Assembly: GCA_036381495.1 (NCBI GenBank)
Contig: DASVCS010000032.1
Coordinates: 1-64,000, forward strand
Direction of reading: 5' to 3'
DNA: 64,000 nt
Source of the DNA: DASVCS01 sp036381495
GTDB lineage: Bacteria > Gemmatimonadota > Gemmatimonadetes > Longimicrobiales > RSA9
Of the stretch, positions 1 to 8,245 are shown in pieces; position 1 is the stretch's first letter; each line of letters opens with the position of its first letter. The notes under the pieces were generated by a model. That model saw only the letters and a list, made by a program, of their open reading frames with translations. It ran no database searches and was not told the origin of the DNA. The translations under genes were made by a program, and so were the position numbers.

Positions 1-582
1 GAGGCGACGCGGCTGTCGCGGGCGCCGGTGATCGCGTCGCATTCGAGCACGCGGGCGCTGGCCGACCACCCGCGGAACATGGATGACGAGCAGTTGCGCG
101 TGCTCGCGGAGCACGGGGGTGTGATCCAGGTCGTCGCGTTCCCGAGCTACGTGAAGGTGCAGCCGCGGGAGCGCGGCGAGGCCATCGATGCGTTGCGGGC
201 GGAGCTCGGGATCGAGGGGCGCGGCGCGCTGCGTGCGCTCTCGGGCGAGCGGCGCGCGGAATACGAGCGGCGGATGGCGGAGATCGATGAGCGGTGGCCG
301 CCCGCGGACGTGAGCGACTTCGTCGACCACATCGACCACGCCGTGGAGGTGGCGGGGATCGACCACGTGGGGATCAGCTCGGACTTCGACGGCGGTGGCG
401 GCGTGGTCGGCTGGGACGATGCGAGCGAGACGTTCAACGTGACGCTCGAGCTGGTGCGGCGCGGCTACACGGAGGCGGAGATCGCGAAGCTGTGGGGTGG
501 CAACCTGCTCCGCGTGTGGCGTGAGGCCGAGCGCGTGGCGGCGGAGCTCCAGGCGGCGGCCGCGCCGCCGGTGGCCGGATGA
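1..582 (+). CDS. Membrane dipeptidase, peptidase M19 family (5'-truncated by window edge)
   Basis: The reading frame is open from base 1 and ends at TGA 580-582, so only the last 193 codons are present. The family hydrolyses dipeptides with a binuclear zinc centre in a TIM barrel. Visible family signatures are ASHSSTRALADHPRN, where the His is a zinc-ligand region, and HVGISSDFDG near the C-terminus. The typical C-terminal GGNLLRVWREAE helix is also present. Its stop overlaps the start of the ClC gene (ATGA at 579-582), so the two are translationally coupled. A paralogue occurs on the other strand at the far end of the window. The family call is firm; the substrate is unknown. Confidence 0.9.
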   Translation, partial: EATRLSRAPVIASHSSTRALADHPRNMDDEQLRVLAEHGGVIQVVAFPSYVKVQPRERGEAIDALRAELGIEGRGALRALSGERRAEYERRMAEIDERWPPADVSDFVDHIDHAVEVAGIDHVGISSDFDGGGGVVGWDDASETFNVTLELVRRGYTEAEIAKLWGGNLLRVWREAERVAAELQAAAAPPVAG

Positions 583-2426
583 GCACGGGGCGCGACGCGG
601 CAATGGATGCGGCACGGCCGTCCGCGGCCCCGGACGGGGCGGAGCGGCTGGGCGACTTCACGACGACGCCGGCGGTCATCGGCCTCTCGCTGCTTGCGAT
701 CCCGCTCGGCGTTCTGGGCGCGTTCGTCGCGCTGGCGCTGCTCCGGTTGATCGGCCTGTTCACGAATCTGTTCTTCTTCCAGCGGTGGAGCACGGCGCTC
801 GTCTCGCCGGCCGGGCATACGCTCGGGGGGTGGGAGGTGCTGGTCCCGGTCGCGGGCGGGCTGATCGTCGGCGTGATGGCGCGCTACGGCTCGGAACGGA
901 TCCGTGGACACGGCATCCCGGAGGCGATCGAGGCGATCCTGATCAAGGGCAGCCGGGTCGAGCCGCGGGTCGCGTTCCTCAAGCCGCTCTCGTCTGCGAT
1001 CTCGATCGGCTCGGGCGGTCCGTTCGGCGCGGAGGGGCCGATCATCATGACGGGCGGCGCGTTCGGCTCGGTCATCGCGCAGTTCCTCCACCTCACGAGC
1101 GCCGAGCGGAAGACTCTGCTGGTGGCGGGCGCGGCGGCCGGAATGTCCGCGACGTTCGGCACGCCGGTCGCGGCGGTGCTGCTGGCCGTCGAGCTGCTGC
1201 TCTTCGAATGGAAGCCGCGCAGCCTGTTGCCCGTGGCGCTGGCGAGCGCGAGTGCGGCCGCGGTGCGCCCGTTCATCATCGGCGCGGGGCCGCTCTTCCC
1301 GATGCTGCTCGCGGAAACGGATGTCGGCGTCGGCAGCCTGGCGGGTTGCGCGCTGGTCGGTTTGTTGGCCGGCGTGCTCTCGCTGCTCCTCACCCTCGCG
1401 GTCTACGGCGCGGAGGACGCGTTCCGGCTGCTGCCGGTCCACTGGATGTGGTGGCCGGCGATCGGCGGAGTGGTGATCGGCATCGGCGGGCTGATCTTCC
1501 CGGAAGCGCTCGGCGTGGGTTACGACGTGATCGGCGCCCTGTTGCGGGGGGACGTGGCGGGGCAGGTCATCCTGGGCGTCCTGCTGGTGAAGTCCGTGAT
1601 CTGGGCGGTCGCGCTGGGGTCCGGGACCTCGGGCGGCGTGTTGGCGCCGCTCCTGATGATGGGCGGCGCACTCGGCGGCCTCGAGGCGCTGGCGCTCCCG
1701 GCCGAGGGGCCCGGTTTCTGGCCGCTGATCAGCATGGCCGCCGTGCTCGGCGGCACCATGCGCTCGCCGTTCACCGCCGTGATCTTCGCGCTCGAACTGA
1801 CGCACGAGGTGTCGGTCCTGCTGCCGCTCCTGATCGCCGCCGTCGTCGCCCACGGCTTCACGGTCCTCGCCATGCGGCGCTCGATCCTGACCGAGAAGGT
1901 CGCCCGGCGCGGCTTCCATCTCAGCCGCGAGTACGCGATCGACCCCCTCGAGATCCTGGCCGTCCGCGAGGTCATGCGCACGAAAGTCGTCGCGGTGGAC
2001 GCGGACGCCCCCGTCGCGGACCTGGTGCGGTCGCTGAAGGGCGACAGCGGCCCGCGCCGCCAGCGGCTGTACCCCGTGGTGCGGCGCGGTGCCGAGCTGG
2101 TGGGCGTCGTGAAGCGGCACGATCTCACCACACTCGTCCGCGAGGCGGCGCCCGACGACTACTACCTGTTGCTCGGCGATCTGATCGAGCCGAACCCCGC
2201 CGTCTGCTACCCCGATGAGCCGTTGCGCGTCGTGGTCGCGCGCATGGCCGAGACGGGCCTCACGCGCTTCCCGGTCGTCGAGAGAGGCGGCCGCAAGCTC
2301 GTCGGGATGGTCTCTCTCAACGACCTGCTCCAGGCCCGGCGGCTGAACCTGGAGGCGGAGCGGCGGCGCGAGCGCGTGCTGCGCATGCCGCGGATCTTCC
2401 TGCCGGGGCGGCCGGTGACGCGGTGA
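579..2426 (+). CDS. ClC-family chloride channel/transporter with CBS domain pair
   Basis: This 615-residue integral membrane protein carries the ClC signatures in order: GHGIPE at about residues 110-115 (variant of GSGIPE), GSGGPFGAEGP at about 144-154, and GTSGGVLAP near 355. About ten hydrophobic segments fill residues 30-430. The soluble C-terminus from about residue 465 holds two CBS motifs (VREVMRTKVVAVDADAP and LIEPNPAVCYPDEPL), which usually bind adenine nucleotides and gate ClC proteins. It could be a Cl- channel or a Cl-/H+ exchanger. The ATG overlaps the upstream dipeptidase stop by four bases. Two hairpins follow the stop codon. Confidence 0.93.
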   Translation: MSTGRDAAMDAARPSAAPDGAERLGDFTTTPAVIGLSLLAIPLGVLGAFVALALLRLIGLFTNLFFFQRWSTALVSPAGHTLGGWEVLVPVAGGLIVGVMARYGSERIRGHGIPEAIEAILIKGSRVEPRVAFLKPLSSAISIGSGGPFGAEGPIIMTGGAFGSVIAQFLHLTSAERKTLLVAGAAAGMSATFGTPVAAVLLAVELLLFEWKPRSLLPVALASASAAAVRPFIIGAGPLFPMLLAETDVGVGSLAGCALVGLLAGVLSLLLTLAVYGAEDAFRLLPVHWMWWPAIGGVVIGIGGLIFPEALGVGYDVIGALLRGDVAGQVILGVLLVKSVIWAVALGSGTSGGVLAPLLMMGGALGGLEALALPAEGPGFWPLISMAAVLGGTMRSPFTAVIFALELTHEVSVLLPLLIAAVVAHGFTVLAMRRSILTEKVARRGFHLSREYAIDPLEILAVREVMRTKVVAVDADAPVADLVRSLKGDSGPRRQRLYPVVRRGAELVGVVKRHDLTTLVREAAPDDYYLLLGDLIEPNPAVCYPDEPLRVVVARMAETGLTRFPVVERGGRKLVGMVSLNDLLQARRLNLEAERRRERVLRMPRIFLPGRPVTR

Positions 2427-2440
2427 GCGGACCGCGTTGA

Positions 2441-2509
2441 GGGCGCCTTCGGCGCCCGGGTCGGGGCCGGGATGGGCGCCGAGCGCGTGCGCACGAGCAC
2501 GCGCTCGGC
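2441..2509 (+). terminator. Tandem hairpins downstream of the ClC gene
   Basis: There are two perfect inverted repeats. The first has a 7-bp stem, GGGCGCC/GGCGCCC at 2441-2447 and 2451-2457, with a TTC loop. The second has a 13-bp stem at 2478-2490 and 2497-2509, with a GCACGA loop. Neither has a clear T-tract, which is common for GC-rich genomes. They start 14 bases after the ClC stop and probably end that transcript. Confidence 0.55.
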
Positions 2510-2611
2510 GGCCGCGCCGGATGGCGTGACCGGGCTCACGGAGCAAAAATCGTGAATGCCGGTGACGTTCGGGCCTCGGTGGCCGCGCCGGATGGCGTGA
2601 CCGGGTTCACG
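2510..2611. repeat. 31-bp direct repeat, two copies 40 bp apart
   Basis: Positions 2510-2540 and 2581-2611 are the same 31-base sequence with one C/T difference (core CCGCGCCGGATGGCGTGACC). The first copy begins at the foot of the 13-bp hairpin. The 40 bases between the copies are AT-richer than the surroundings and include CAAAAATCGTGAATG. No gene spans the pair. The duplication could be a fossil of a small insertion or a tandem intergenic element. Confidence 0.6.
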
Positions 2612-2614
2612 CCT

Positions 2615-2962
2615 TCACCCGCTCACCCACTCCCGCCACGTTTCCTCCGCCGGCCCGATGCTGAGCCTCGTGCCGCTCCGCACCAGCGGCATCCGCAACA
2701 GCAGTGGCTCCTCGACCAGCTTCTCGAGCCAGCGCGCCTCCGTGAGGTGCGCGTGCCGGAGCCCGAGTTCCGCGAAGCGGCGCGAGTCCCGGTCGATCAG
2801 CGCGTCGATCCCGAACTTCTGGACGAAGCGCCGCAGCTCGCCCGCCGACGCGGCGCGCACCTTCAGATCCACGAAGTGCGTCCGGATCCGCCGCTCCGCG
2901 AAGAAGCGCAGCGCCTTGCGCGTCTCCGCGCTCTTCTTCACGCCGAAGACCTGGACTTCCAT
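2615..2962 (-). CDS. ArsC/Spx-like thioredoxin-fold protein lacking the redox cysteines
   Basis: The protein has 115 residues, the usual ArsC/Spx/YffB length. The N-terminal beta-strand and helix match the family (MEVQVFGVKKSAETRKALRF), and the C-terminal half keeps the RMPLVRSGTRLSIG strand. In arsenate reductases and Spx the loop after the first strand carries the catalytic Cys (CxxC in Spx). Here it reads SAET, so both cysteines are replaced. Reductase activity is therefore unlikely by this mechanism; a protein-binding role is possible. No Shine-Dalgarno is visible upstream of the ATG, where a C-rich (on this strand) repeat fragment lies. Confidence 0.75.
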   Translation of the reverse strand: MEVQVFGVKKSAETRKALRFFAERRIRTHFVDLKVRAASAGELRRFVQKFGIDALIDRDSRRFAELGLRHAHLTEARWLEKLVEEPLLLRMPLVRSGTRLSIGPAEETWREWVSG

Positions 2963-2963
2963 G

Positions 2964-2998
2964 GAGGGCGAGGGCCGGGGCTAGGGCGAGGGCCAGGG
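2964..2998. repeat. Fragment of the dispersed GGGCTA/GGGCGA repeat
   Basis: The stretch is runs of GAGGGC, GGGGCTAGGGC and GAGGGCCAGGG in the gap between the yajQ stop and the upstream edge of the ArsC-like gene. It resembles the telomere-like end of the larger elements at 21.4, 38.5, 40.3 and 51.6 kb, and like them it lies just 3' of a minus-strand gene. Confidence 0.45.
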
Positions 2999-3014
2999 TG
3001 ACACAGAGGGGGCG

Positions 3015-3515
3015 TCAGCGGTAGTTGCCGAAGCGCAGTTCGACGCCGAAGTCCTGCGAGCGCAGGAACTGGATCACCTGCTGGAGCGCATCCTTCGAGG
3101 GGCTGGAGACCCGAAGCTGATCGCCCTGGATCGCGACCTGGACGTTCTTCATCTTCCGGTCCTTGATGGCACGCGCGATCGCGCGCGCCGTGTCGGCGGG
3201 GATCCCCTGCATCAGATCGACGGTCTGCCGGACGCGGCCCAGCGCGGCGTCATCGAGCTTGCCGGGCCGGAGGTTCTTGAGCGGTACGCCGCGCTTGACG
3301 AGCCGGGATTGGAGCACGTCGTAGAGCGCCTTCATCCGGTACTCGTCGTCCGCTTCCAACCGCAGCACGCCCTTGGACCGGTCCAGCTCGATCGAATTGT
3401 GCGTGCCCTTGAAGTCGTACCGCTGGCCGATCTCCTTGAGCGCCTGGTTGACGGCGTTGTCGACCTCCTGGAGGTCGACGCCGGTCGTGATGTCGAAAGA
3501 GTTCTGCGTAGCCAT
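3015..3515 (-). CDS. yajQ: YajQ family nucleotide-binding protein
   Basis: At 166 residues it has the standard family length, and it is recognisable along its whole length. It starts MATQNSFDITTGVDLQEVDN, has the RYDFKGT motif, and ends with a QVIQFLRSQDFGVELRFGNYR-type strand. YajQ proteins are two-domain ferredoxin-like folds that bind nucleotides; some members bind cyclic di-GMP and act with transcription factors. It is a single gene followed by the ArsC-like gene on the same strand. No good Shine-Dalgarno precedes the ATG, but the family N-terminus fixes the start. Confidence 0.93.
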   Translation of the reverse strand: MATQNSFDITTGVDLQEVDNAVNQALKEIGQRYDFKGTHNSIELDRSKGVLRLEADDEYRMKALYDVLQSRLVKRGVPLKNLRPGKLDDAALGRVRQTVDLMQGIPADTARAIARAIKDRKMKNVQVAIQGDQLRVSSPSKDALQQVIQFLRSQDFGVELRFGNYR

Positions 3516-3659
3516 GCGGGGAACTTAGGGAACGGACCGGGGTGGCCGCAACCGGCGGCGACGTGAGAATGCATCGCGCCTGGCGGCCACGACGTCGCCG
3601 GGCGAGAATGAAACGGCGACCGGGGGTCGCCGGCTAGAGGATCCTTGCAAGAGGCATGA

Positions 3660-4643
3660 ATGAAGAGACTGTTCCAGATCCAGGGGAAGAAGGGGCGCGA
3701 CGCCGTCGCGGAGGACCGGCCGCCACGGATCTTCGTGACCGGCGCGACCGGCTACATCGGCCGGGCCGTGGTCCGCGAACTGGCGGCGGCCGGTTACGAG
3801 GTGACGGGTCTGACGCGCTGGGCGGAGAAGACCCTCGACATCAAGGCGCTGGGCGCGCGCGCCGTGGTCGGCGATGTGCGGGCATCGGACACGTTCCGGC
3901 GGGTGGCGGCGGCGCACGATGTCCTGATCCACATCGCGTTGGAATCGTCGGACGCGCGCATCGCGGCGGACCGCGCGGCGATCGAGGCGCTGCTGTGGGC
4001 GGCGCGCCAGCACGAGCGGCGGAAGGGCGAGGCGCCGCGGTGCGTGATCTTCACCTCCGGCGTCTTCGTGCTCGGGAACACCGGAGATGCGCCGGCGGCG
4101 GAGGACGCCTCGACCGCGGGCGCCGCGGACGTGGCGGCATGGCGCCCCGCGCACGAACGGCTGGTCCTGGACGCCGCGACGGAGGACATCGCGACGGCCG
4201 TGATCCGGCCGGGGATGGTCTACGGCGGCCGCGGCGGGCTGATCGGCGCGTTCTTCGAGAGCGCGGAGCGCGACGGCGCGGCGGCGTTCGTCGGTGACGG
4301 GACGAACCGTTGGGCGCCCGTCTACCGCGGCGACCTGGCCCGGCTCTATCGCATCATCGCGGAGCGGCGGGCGCGGGGGATCTTCCACTGCGCGGAGGCG
4401 GGCGGCACGCCGGTCGAGGCGCTCGCCCGCGCGGCGAGCGAGGCGGCGGGGCGCGGCGGCGCGGTTCGGCAGGTCCCGCTCGAGGAGGCGCGCAGGACGA
4501 TGGGCACGTCCGCCGATGCGCTCGTCCTCGACCAGGTCGTCGCGTCGCCGCGAGCCGAGGCGCTCGGGTGGCGCCACGAGCACGCGCCGTTCGTCGAGAG
4601 CGCGGCAGAGGTCTACGACGAGTGGAAGCGCGCGGACGGATAG
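3660..4643 (+). CDS. NAD(P)-dependent epimerase/dehydratase (extended SDR family)
   Basis: This 327-residue protein has a Rossmann nucleotide-binding motif TGATGYIG at about residues 27-34, an acidic or polar end to strand 2, and the SDR middle region FTSGVFVLGNT. The canonical YxxxK is not obvious: the aligned region reads AWRPAHERLV, so the active site may be atypical as in NmrA- or DFR-like members. The start ATG 3660 has AGAGG a few bases upstream; a nearer ATG at 3656 is in another frame. It is divergent from yajQ and convergent with the ATPase gene. Substrate unknown. Confidence 0.82.
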   Translation: MKRLFQIQGKKGRDAVAEDRPPRIFVTGATGYIGRAVVRELAAAGYEVTGLTRWAEKTLDIKALGARAVVGDVRASDTFRRVAAAHDVLIHIALESSDARIAADRAAIEALLWAARQHERRKGEAPRCVIFTSGVFVLGNTGDAPAAEDASTAGAADVAAWRPAHERLVLDAATEDIATAVIRPGMVYGGRGGLIGAFFESAERDGAAAFVGDGTNRWAPVYRGDLARLYRIIAERRARGIFHCAEAGGTPVEALARAASEAAGRGGAVRQVPLEEARRTMGTSADALVLDQVVASPRAEALGWRHEHAPFVESAAEVYDEWKRADG

Positions 4644-4689
4644 GCGGGCCGCGCGTCGGACAGGTGCACGGCCGTGGTCCGCTCACCGC

Positions 4690-7398
4690 TCACCGCCGCC
4701 GCCACAGGAGCTGCGCATTGACGGCGACGATGATGGTGCTCACCGACATCAGGATCGCGCCGACGGCCGGCGCGAGCACGATCCCCCGCCCCGCCAGCAC
4801 CCCGGCGGCGAGCGGGATCGCGACGACGTTGTAGCCGGTGGCCCAGGCCAGGTTCTGGCGCATCTTGCGGTAGCTGGCCCGACTCAACGCGACGATGCGC
4901 GCGATGTCGCGCGGGTCGTTGCGTACCAGCACGATGTCGCCCGCCTCGATCGCGACGTTGGTGCCGGCGCCGATCGCGATCCCGACGTCCGCGGCGAGGA
5001 GTGCGGGCGCGTCGTTGACGCCGTCGCCGACCATGGCGACGCGCAGCCCGCGGCGCCTGAGTTCCTCGATGCGCCGCGATTTGTCCTCGGGGAGCACGCG
5101 CGCGAAGAACTCGTCGATGCCGAGTTCGGTGGCGACGGCGCGCGCGACGTCCTCGCCGTCCCCGGTGAGCATGGCGACGCGGACGCCCTGATCCTCGAGC
5201 CGGCGCACGGCGTCGTACGACTCGGGTCGGATCCGGTCGGCGAGGGCGAAGATCGCGGCGTGGCGGCCGTTGATGACGACGTGGACGACGCTCCGGCCCT
5301 CATGGGCGGCCTCCTTCGCGGCGCGTTCGAGTTCCGGGTCGGCCGGGACCTCGAGCTCGGCGACGAGCGCCGGCCGGCCGATGCGCACTTCCCTCCCCTC
5401 GACGCGCGCGCGCACGCCGCGGCCGGGGATCGCCTCGAACGCCTCGGCTTGCGGGATCCCGATCCCGCGCCGCTCGGCCTCGTCCACGATCGCGCGGGCC
5501 ATGACGTGCTCCGAGTCGGCCTCGGCGGCCGCGGCCAGCCGGAGCACCTCGTCGTCACGAAGCCCCTCGCCCGCGACGATCCCGGTCACGCCGAAGCGAC
5601 CTTCGGTGAGCGTCCCCGTCTTGTCGAAGACGACGACGTCGAGCGCGCGTGAACGCTCGAACGCATCGCGTCGCCGCACGAGGAGTCCGCCGCGGGCGGC
5701 GAGGGTGGTCGAGATGGCGATGACGAGCGGGATCGCGAGGCCGAGCGCGTGCGGACACGCGATGACCATGACGGTGACGGTGCGCTCGAGCGCGAACTCC
5801 AAGCGCTGGCCGAGCGCGAGCCAGGCCACCAGTGTGAGCGTGCCGGCGCCGATCGCGACGAGGGTGAGGACGAACGCGGCGCGGTCGGCCAGGTCCTGCG
5901 CGCGGCTGCGCGAGGCCTGTGCCTCCTCGACCAGCCGCATGATCCCGGCAAGCGCCGTCGCCTCGCCGGTCTTCGTCACCCGGACCCGCAGCGAGCCCTC
6001 GCCGTTGACGGTGCCGGCGATGACGTCGTCGCCTTGGTTCTTCTCGACCGGGCGGGACTCGCCCGTGATCATGGCCTCGTTGACGGAGGAGCGGCCGCGC
6101 ACGACCACGCCGTCGGCCGGGACCGCGCCGCCGGGCCGGACCAGGACGACATCGCCTTCGCGCAGCGCATCCGCGCGGACGGTCTCGGTCCCGCCGTCCG
6201 TCACGCGCTCGGCCGTGTCGGGAAGCAGCTTCGCGAGCTCACGCAACGCGCCGCTCGCCCGGCCGACCGAGCGCATCTCGATCCAGTGGCCGAGCAGCAT
6301 CACGTCCACCAGCGTGGCCAGCTCCCACCACAGCTCGCCGGTCACGAGACGGAGGACGCCCGCAACGCTGTAGAGGTAGGCGACGGTGATGGCGAGCGAG
6401 ATCAGCGTCATCATTCCGGGCCGCCGGCCGCGCAGCTCGGGGATGGCGCCCCTCAGGAAGACGAGACCGCCGTAGAAGAAGATGACGGAGCCGAAGACGA
6501 ACGGGATGTACGCCGAGCCCGGGAACGCGGGCGCGGTGAAGCCGAGCCATTCCTGGATCTGCTCGGAATAGGCGAGAATCGGGAGCGTGAGGAGCGCGCA
6601 GATCCAGAACCGGTCGCGGAACTGCTCGATCGTGTGCCCCGTGTGCCGGTCGTGTTCGGTTTCATCGTGGAGCGGGTGGCGATGCGGGTGCGCCAGCTCC
6701 GGGTGGTCGGGGTAGCCGGGCTCCTCGGGCGGAGCGCACTCCGTGGACGCGGCGTGCGGCGTGTGCGCGCCGTGGCCGGGTCCGCGACCGTGGCGGTGCA
6801 TGGAGCCGTGCGCCCCGCCGATGCCGGGCGCAGCATCAAGCGCGCGGACATCGGCGGCTTCCTTTCGGCTTTCTCGCGGGTTCGCATCGCCGGCGCCGTG
6901 CGCAGGGTCGTGCGGATCGTGCGGATCGTGCGCATCGTGCGCAGGGTCGTGCGGATCGTGCGCCGGGGCATGTGCATCATGCGCAAGGTCATGCACATCA
7001 TGCGCGGGGTCGGGGCGGTGCGGTGTGTGGGCGTCGTCCATGGGATCACCGGGCGTCCTGAATCCCTGCGGGCGGGGCGGCCGGGACGAATTGCGCAACC
7101 GCGCGAAGATTTCTCCGGCCAGAAACGCGAGATCGATCAGGGCCAGCACGGCGAGGACAGGGGTCGGCCAGGCGAGCCCGAGGCCCCAGAGGAGGAGTCC
7201 GGCGGTGCAGAGGATCGCGGCCCACCGGAGGAGCGAGGCCGGTCGGCTCGCGGAGAACGGGCCGTCGAACCGGAGGCCGTAGCCGTGCCGAAGCACGAGG
7301 AAGTGGCTGAACGCGACGATGCCGAGGAGGATCAGGAGCGCTGCCGACGGCACGCGGATCCAGGTGGCGAGCGGCGCGATCTCGAGCAGCCGGTCCAC
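4690..7398 (-). CDS. CopB-type heavy-metal P1B ATPase with extra N-terminal membrane domain and His-rich linker
   Basis: The start is GTG 7398, chosen because AGGAGG lies 6 bases upstream; it gives 902 residues. The C-terminal 650 residues are a complete P1B ATPase: TGES, an intramembrane CPH motif (MVIACPHALGLAIP), the phosphorylation site DKTGTLTEG, and the hinge TGDGEDVA and GDGVNDAPA. CPH defines the P1B-3 (CopB) subgroup, which exports copper or silver. The usual HP motif reads SEHVMA. The first ~110 residues add about three hydrophobic segments not typical of CopB. Next comes a linker of roughly 120 residues with repeated HD, HDP and HDPAHD units, a likely metal-binding tail. An internal ATG at 7041 could give a shorter form. 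Confidence 0.9.
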   Translation of the reverse strand: MDRLLEIAPLATWIRVPSAALLILLGIVAFSHFLVLRHGYGLRFDGPFSASRPASLLRWAAILCTAGLLLWGLGLAWPTPVLAVLALIDLAFLAGEIFARLRNSSRPPRPQGFRTPGDPMDDAHTPHRPDPAHDVHDLAHDAHAPAHDPHDPAHDAHDPHDPHDPAHGAGDANPRESRKEAADVRALDAAPGIGGAHGSMHRHGRGPGHGAHTPHAASTECAPPEEPGYPDHPELAHPHRHPLHDETEHDRHTGHTIEQFRDRFWICALLTLPILAYSEQIQEWLGFTAPAFPGSAYIPFVFGSVIFFYGGLVFLRGAIPELRGRRPGMMTLISLAITVAYLYSVAGVLRLVTGELWWELATLVDVMLLGHWIEMRSVGRASGALRELAKLLPDTAERVTDGGTETVRADALREGDVVLVRPGGAVPADGVVVRGRSSVNEAMITGESRPVEKNQGDDVIAGTVNGEGSLRVRVTKTGEATALAGIMRLVEEAQASRSRAQDLADRAAFVLTLVAIGAGTLTLVAWLALGQRLEFALERTVTVMVIACPHALGLAIPLVIAISTTLAARGGLLVRRRDAFERSRALDVVVFDKTGTLTEGRFGVTGIVAGEGLRDDEVLRLAAAAEADSEHVMARAIVDEAERRGIGIPQAEAFEAIPGRGVRARVEGREVRIGRPALVAELEVPADPELERAAKEAAHEGRSVVHVVINGRHAAIFALADRIRPESYDAVRRLEDQGVRVAMLTGDGEDVARAVATELGIDEFFARVLPEDKSRRIEELRRRGLRVAMVGDGVNDAPALLAADVGIAIGAGTNVAIEAGDIVLVRNDPRDIARIVALSRASYRKMRQNLAWATGYNVVAIPLAAGVLAGRGIVLAPAVGAILMSVSTIIVAVNAQLLWRRR
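6890..7035 (-). repeat. Imperfect tandem codon repeats encoding the His/Asp-rich linker of the ATPase
   Basis: The + strand reads as repeated GTGCGGATC, GTGCGCATC and GTGCGCAGG units with a 9- to 12-base period. On the coding strand they give HD, HDP and AHD repeats. The array lies wholly inside the coding frame, keeps the frame, and probably varies in copy number between strains. Confidence 0.7.
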
Positions 7399-7484
7399 GG
7401 GGCACCTCCTGCAGGGGGCCGGCGTAGGGCGCAAACGCCGCGCCAGTGGGCATCCGGCGCGGGTCTTGCGCGCCCGGAGCGGCG

Positions 7485-8060
7485 ATGGGGCAGCGGACGG
7501 CCGACTCGGATAAGGCGCGGGATGCGCCGCGAGGCTGGACGTACAACCCCTCGTCCTGGCGCCAGCGGCTGCCGATCGTGGGGCTGGGGGTCGTGGGGAT
7601 GGGAATCGCCTTCTACCTGGCCTCCTATCAGCTCGGTCTGGTGGACGAGGTGTGGGATCCGCTCTTCGGCGGCGGCACCGAGCGCGTGCTCGAGTCCGGT
7701 GTCGCGCAACTCTTCCCCGTCCCCGATGCGCTGCTCGGCTCGATCGGGTACGCACTCGACTGGATCTTCGGCCTCATCGGTGGAACCGACCGATACCGCT
7801 CGAAGCCGTGGGCGGTGGTGATCTTCGGCATCGGCATCGTGCCGTTCGGCGGGGTCAGCATCGCGCTCGGCCTGGCCATGCCGGCGATCGTGGGGAACGG
7901 GTGCCTGCTGTGCATCGTCAGCACCGTGATCTCGATCGTGATGATTCCGCCCTCCTGGGACGAGATCTGGGCATCGATCGAGGCCATGCGACGGATGATG
8001 CGGCGCGGCGCGAGCCTCCGGGATGCGTTCCTGGGGCGCGCCGCGCCGGCGGCGACGTAG
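7485..8060 (+). CDS. Vitamin K epoxide reductase (VKOR)-family membrane protein
   Basis: The start at ATG 7485 is supported by GGAG five bases upstream; an in-frame GTG at 7446 has none. The product has 191 residues and four hydrophobic segments. It opens with the WTYNPSSWRQRLPIVGLG region typical of bacterial VKOR-like proteins and carries the CxxC redox motif in GNGCLLCIVS. VKOR proteins reoxidise disulfide-bond enzymes through quinone. Only the CLLC pair is present; the periplasmic loop cysteine pair of canonical VKORs is absent. The gene is divergent from the copper-type ATPase with 86 bases between starts, suggesting a shared regulatory region. Confidence 0.8.
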   Translation: MGQRTADSDKARDAPRGWTYNPSSWRQRLPIVGLGVVGMGIAFYLASYQLGLVDEVWDPLFGGGTERVLESGVAQLFPVPDALLGSIGYALDWIFGLIGGTDRYRSKPWAVVIFGIGIVPFGGVSIALGLAMPAIVGNGCLLCIVSTVISIVMIPPSWDEIWASIEAMRRMMRRGASLRDAFLGRAAPAAT

Positions 8061-8158
8061 CCACGCCACACCCTCGCACGGCACCACCGCGGGCTGCGCG
8101 GTGTATTCCGCGCCGAAGGCGTGTCGCGGCACGCCATGTGGCGGACCTCCGATTCGGG

Positions 8159-8245
8159 ATGATCATGTACCCGCCCTGGTGACGCTTCCGTCGCCGGCTG
8201 TCCACGACCGCCGCACTGCTCGCCATCGAGTTCCTGGACGAGCTG
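8159..8245 (+). other. In-frame upstream segment of the MFS gene interrupted by a TGA codon
   Basis: In the frame of the MFS transporter, ATG 8159 opens a 7-codon stretch (MIMYPPW). A TGA at 8180-8182 follows, then 21 further sense codons running straight into the called start. The codons after the TGA give a basic segment and the beginning of transmembrane helix 1 (TTAALLAIEFLDEL). There is no ATG, GTG or TTG between the TGA and 8246. Confidence 0.6.

Noticed and set aside
465..2546. 693-codon open frame on the minus strand opposite the ClC gene
   Set aside because: It is an antisense shadow produced by high GC at third positions. The translation is Arg/His/Asp/Glu-rich low complexity with no motifs, while the + strand encodes a clear ClC protein.
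6890..7035. Short spaced repeats resembling a CRISPR array
   Set aside because: Units are 9-12 bases, imperfect, without unique spacers, and lie in frame inside the ATPase gene.
5749..7821. 690-codon + strand frame across the ATPase gene
   Set aside because: It overlaps a complete P1B ATPase on the other strand and has the composition of a complement frame; it also runs into the VKOR-like gene out of frame.
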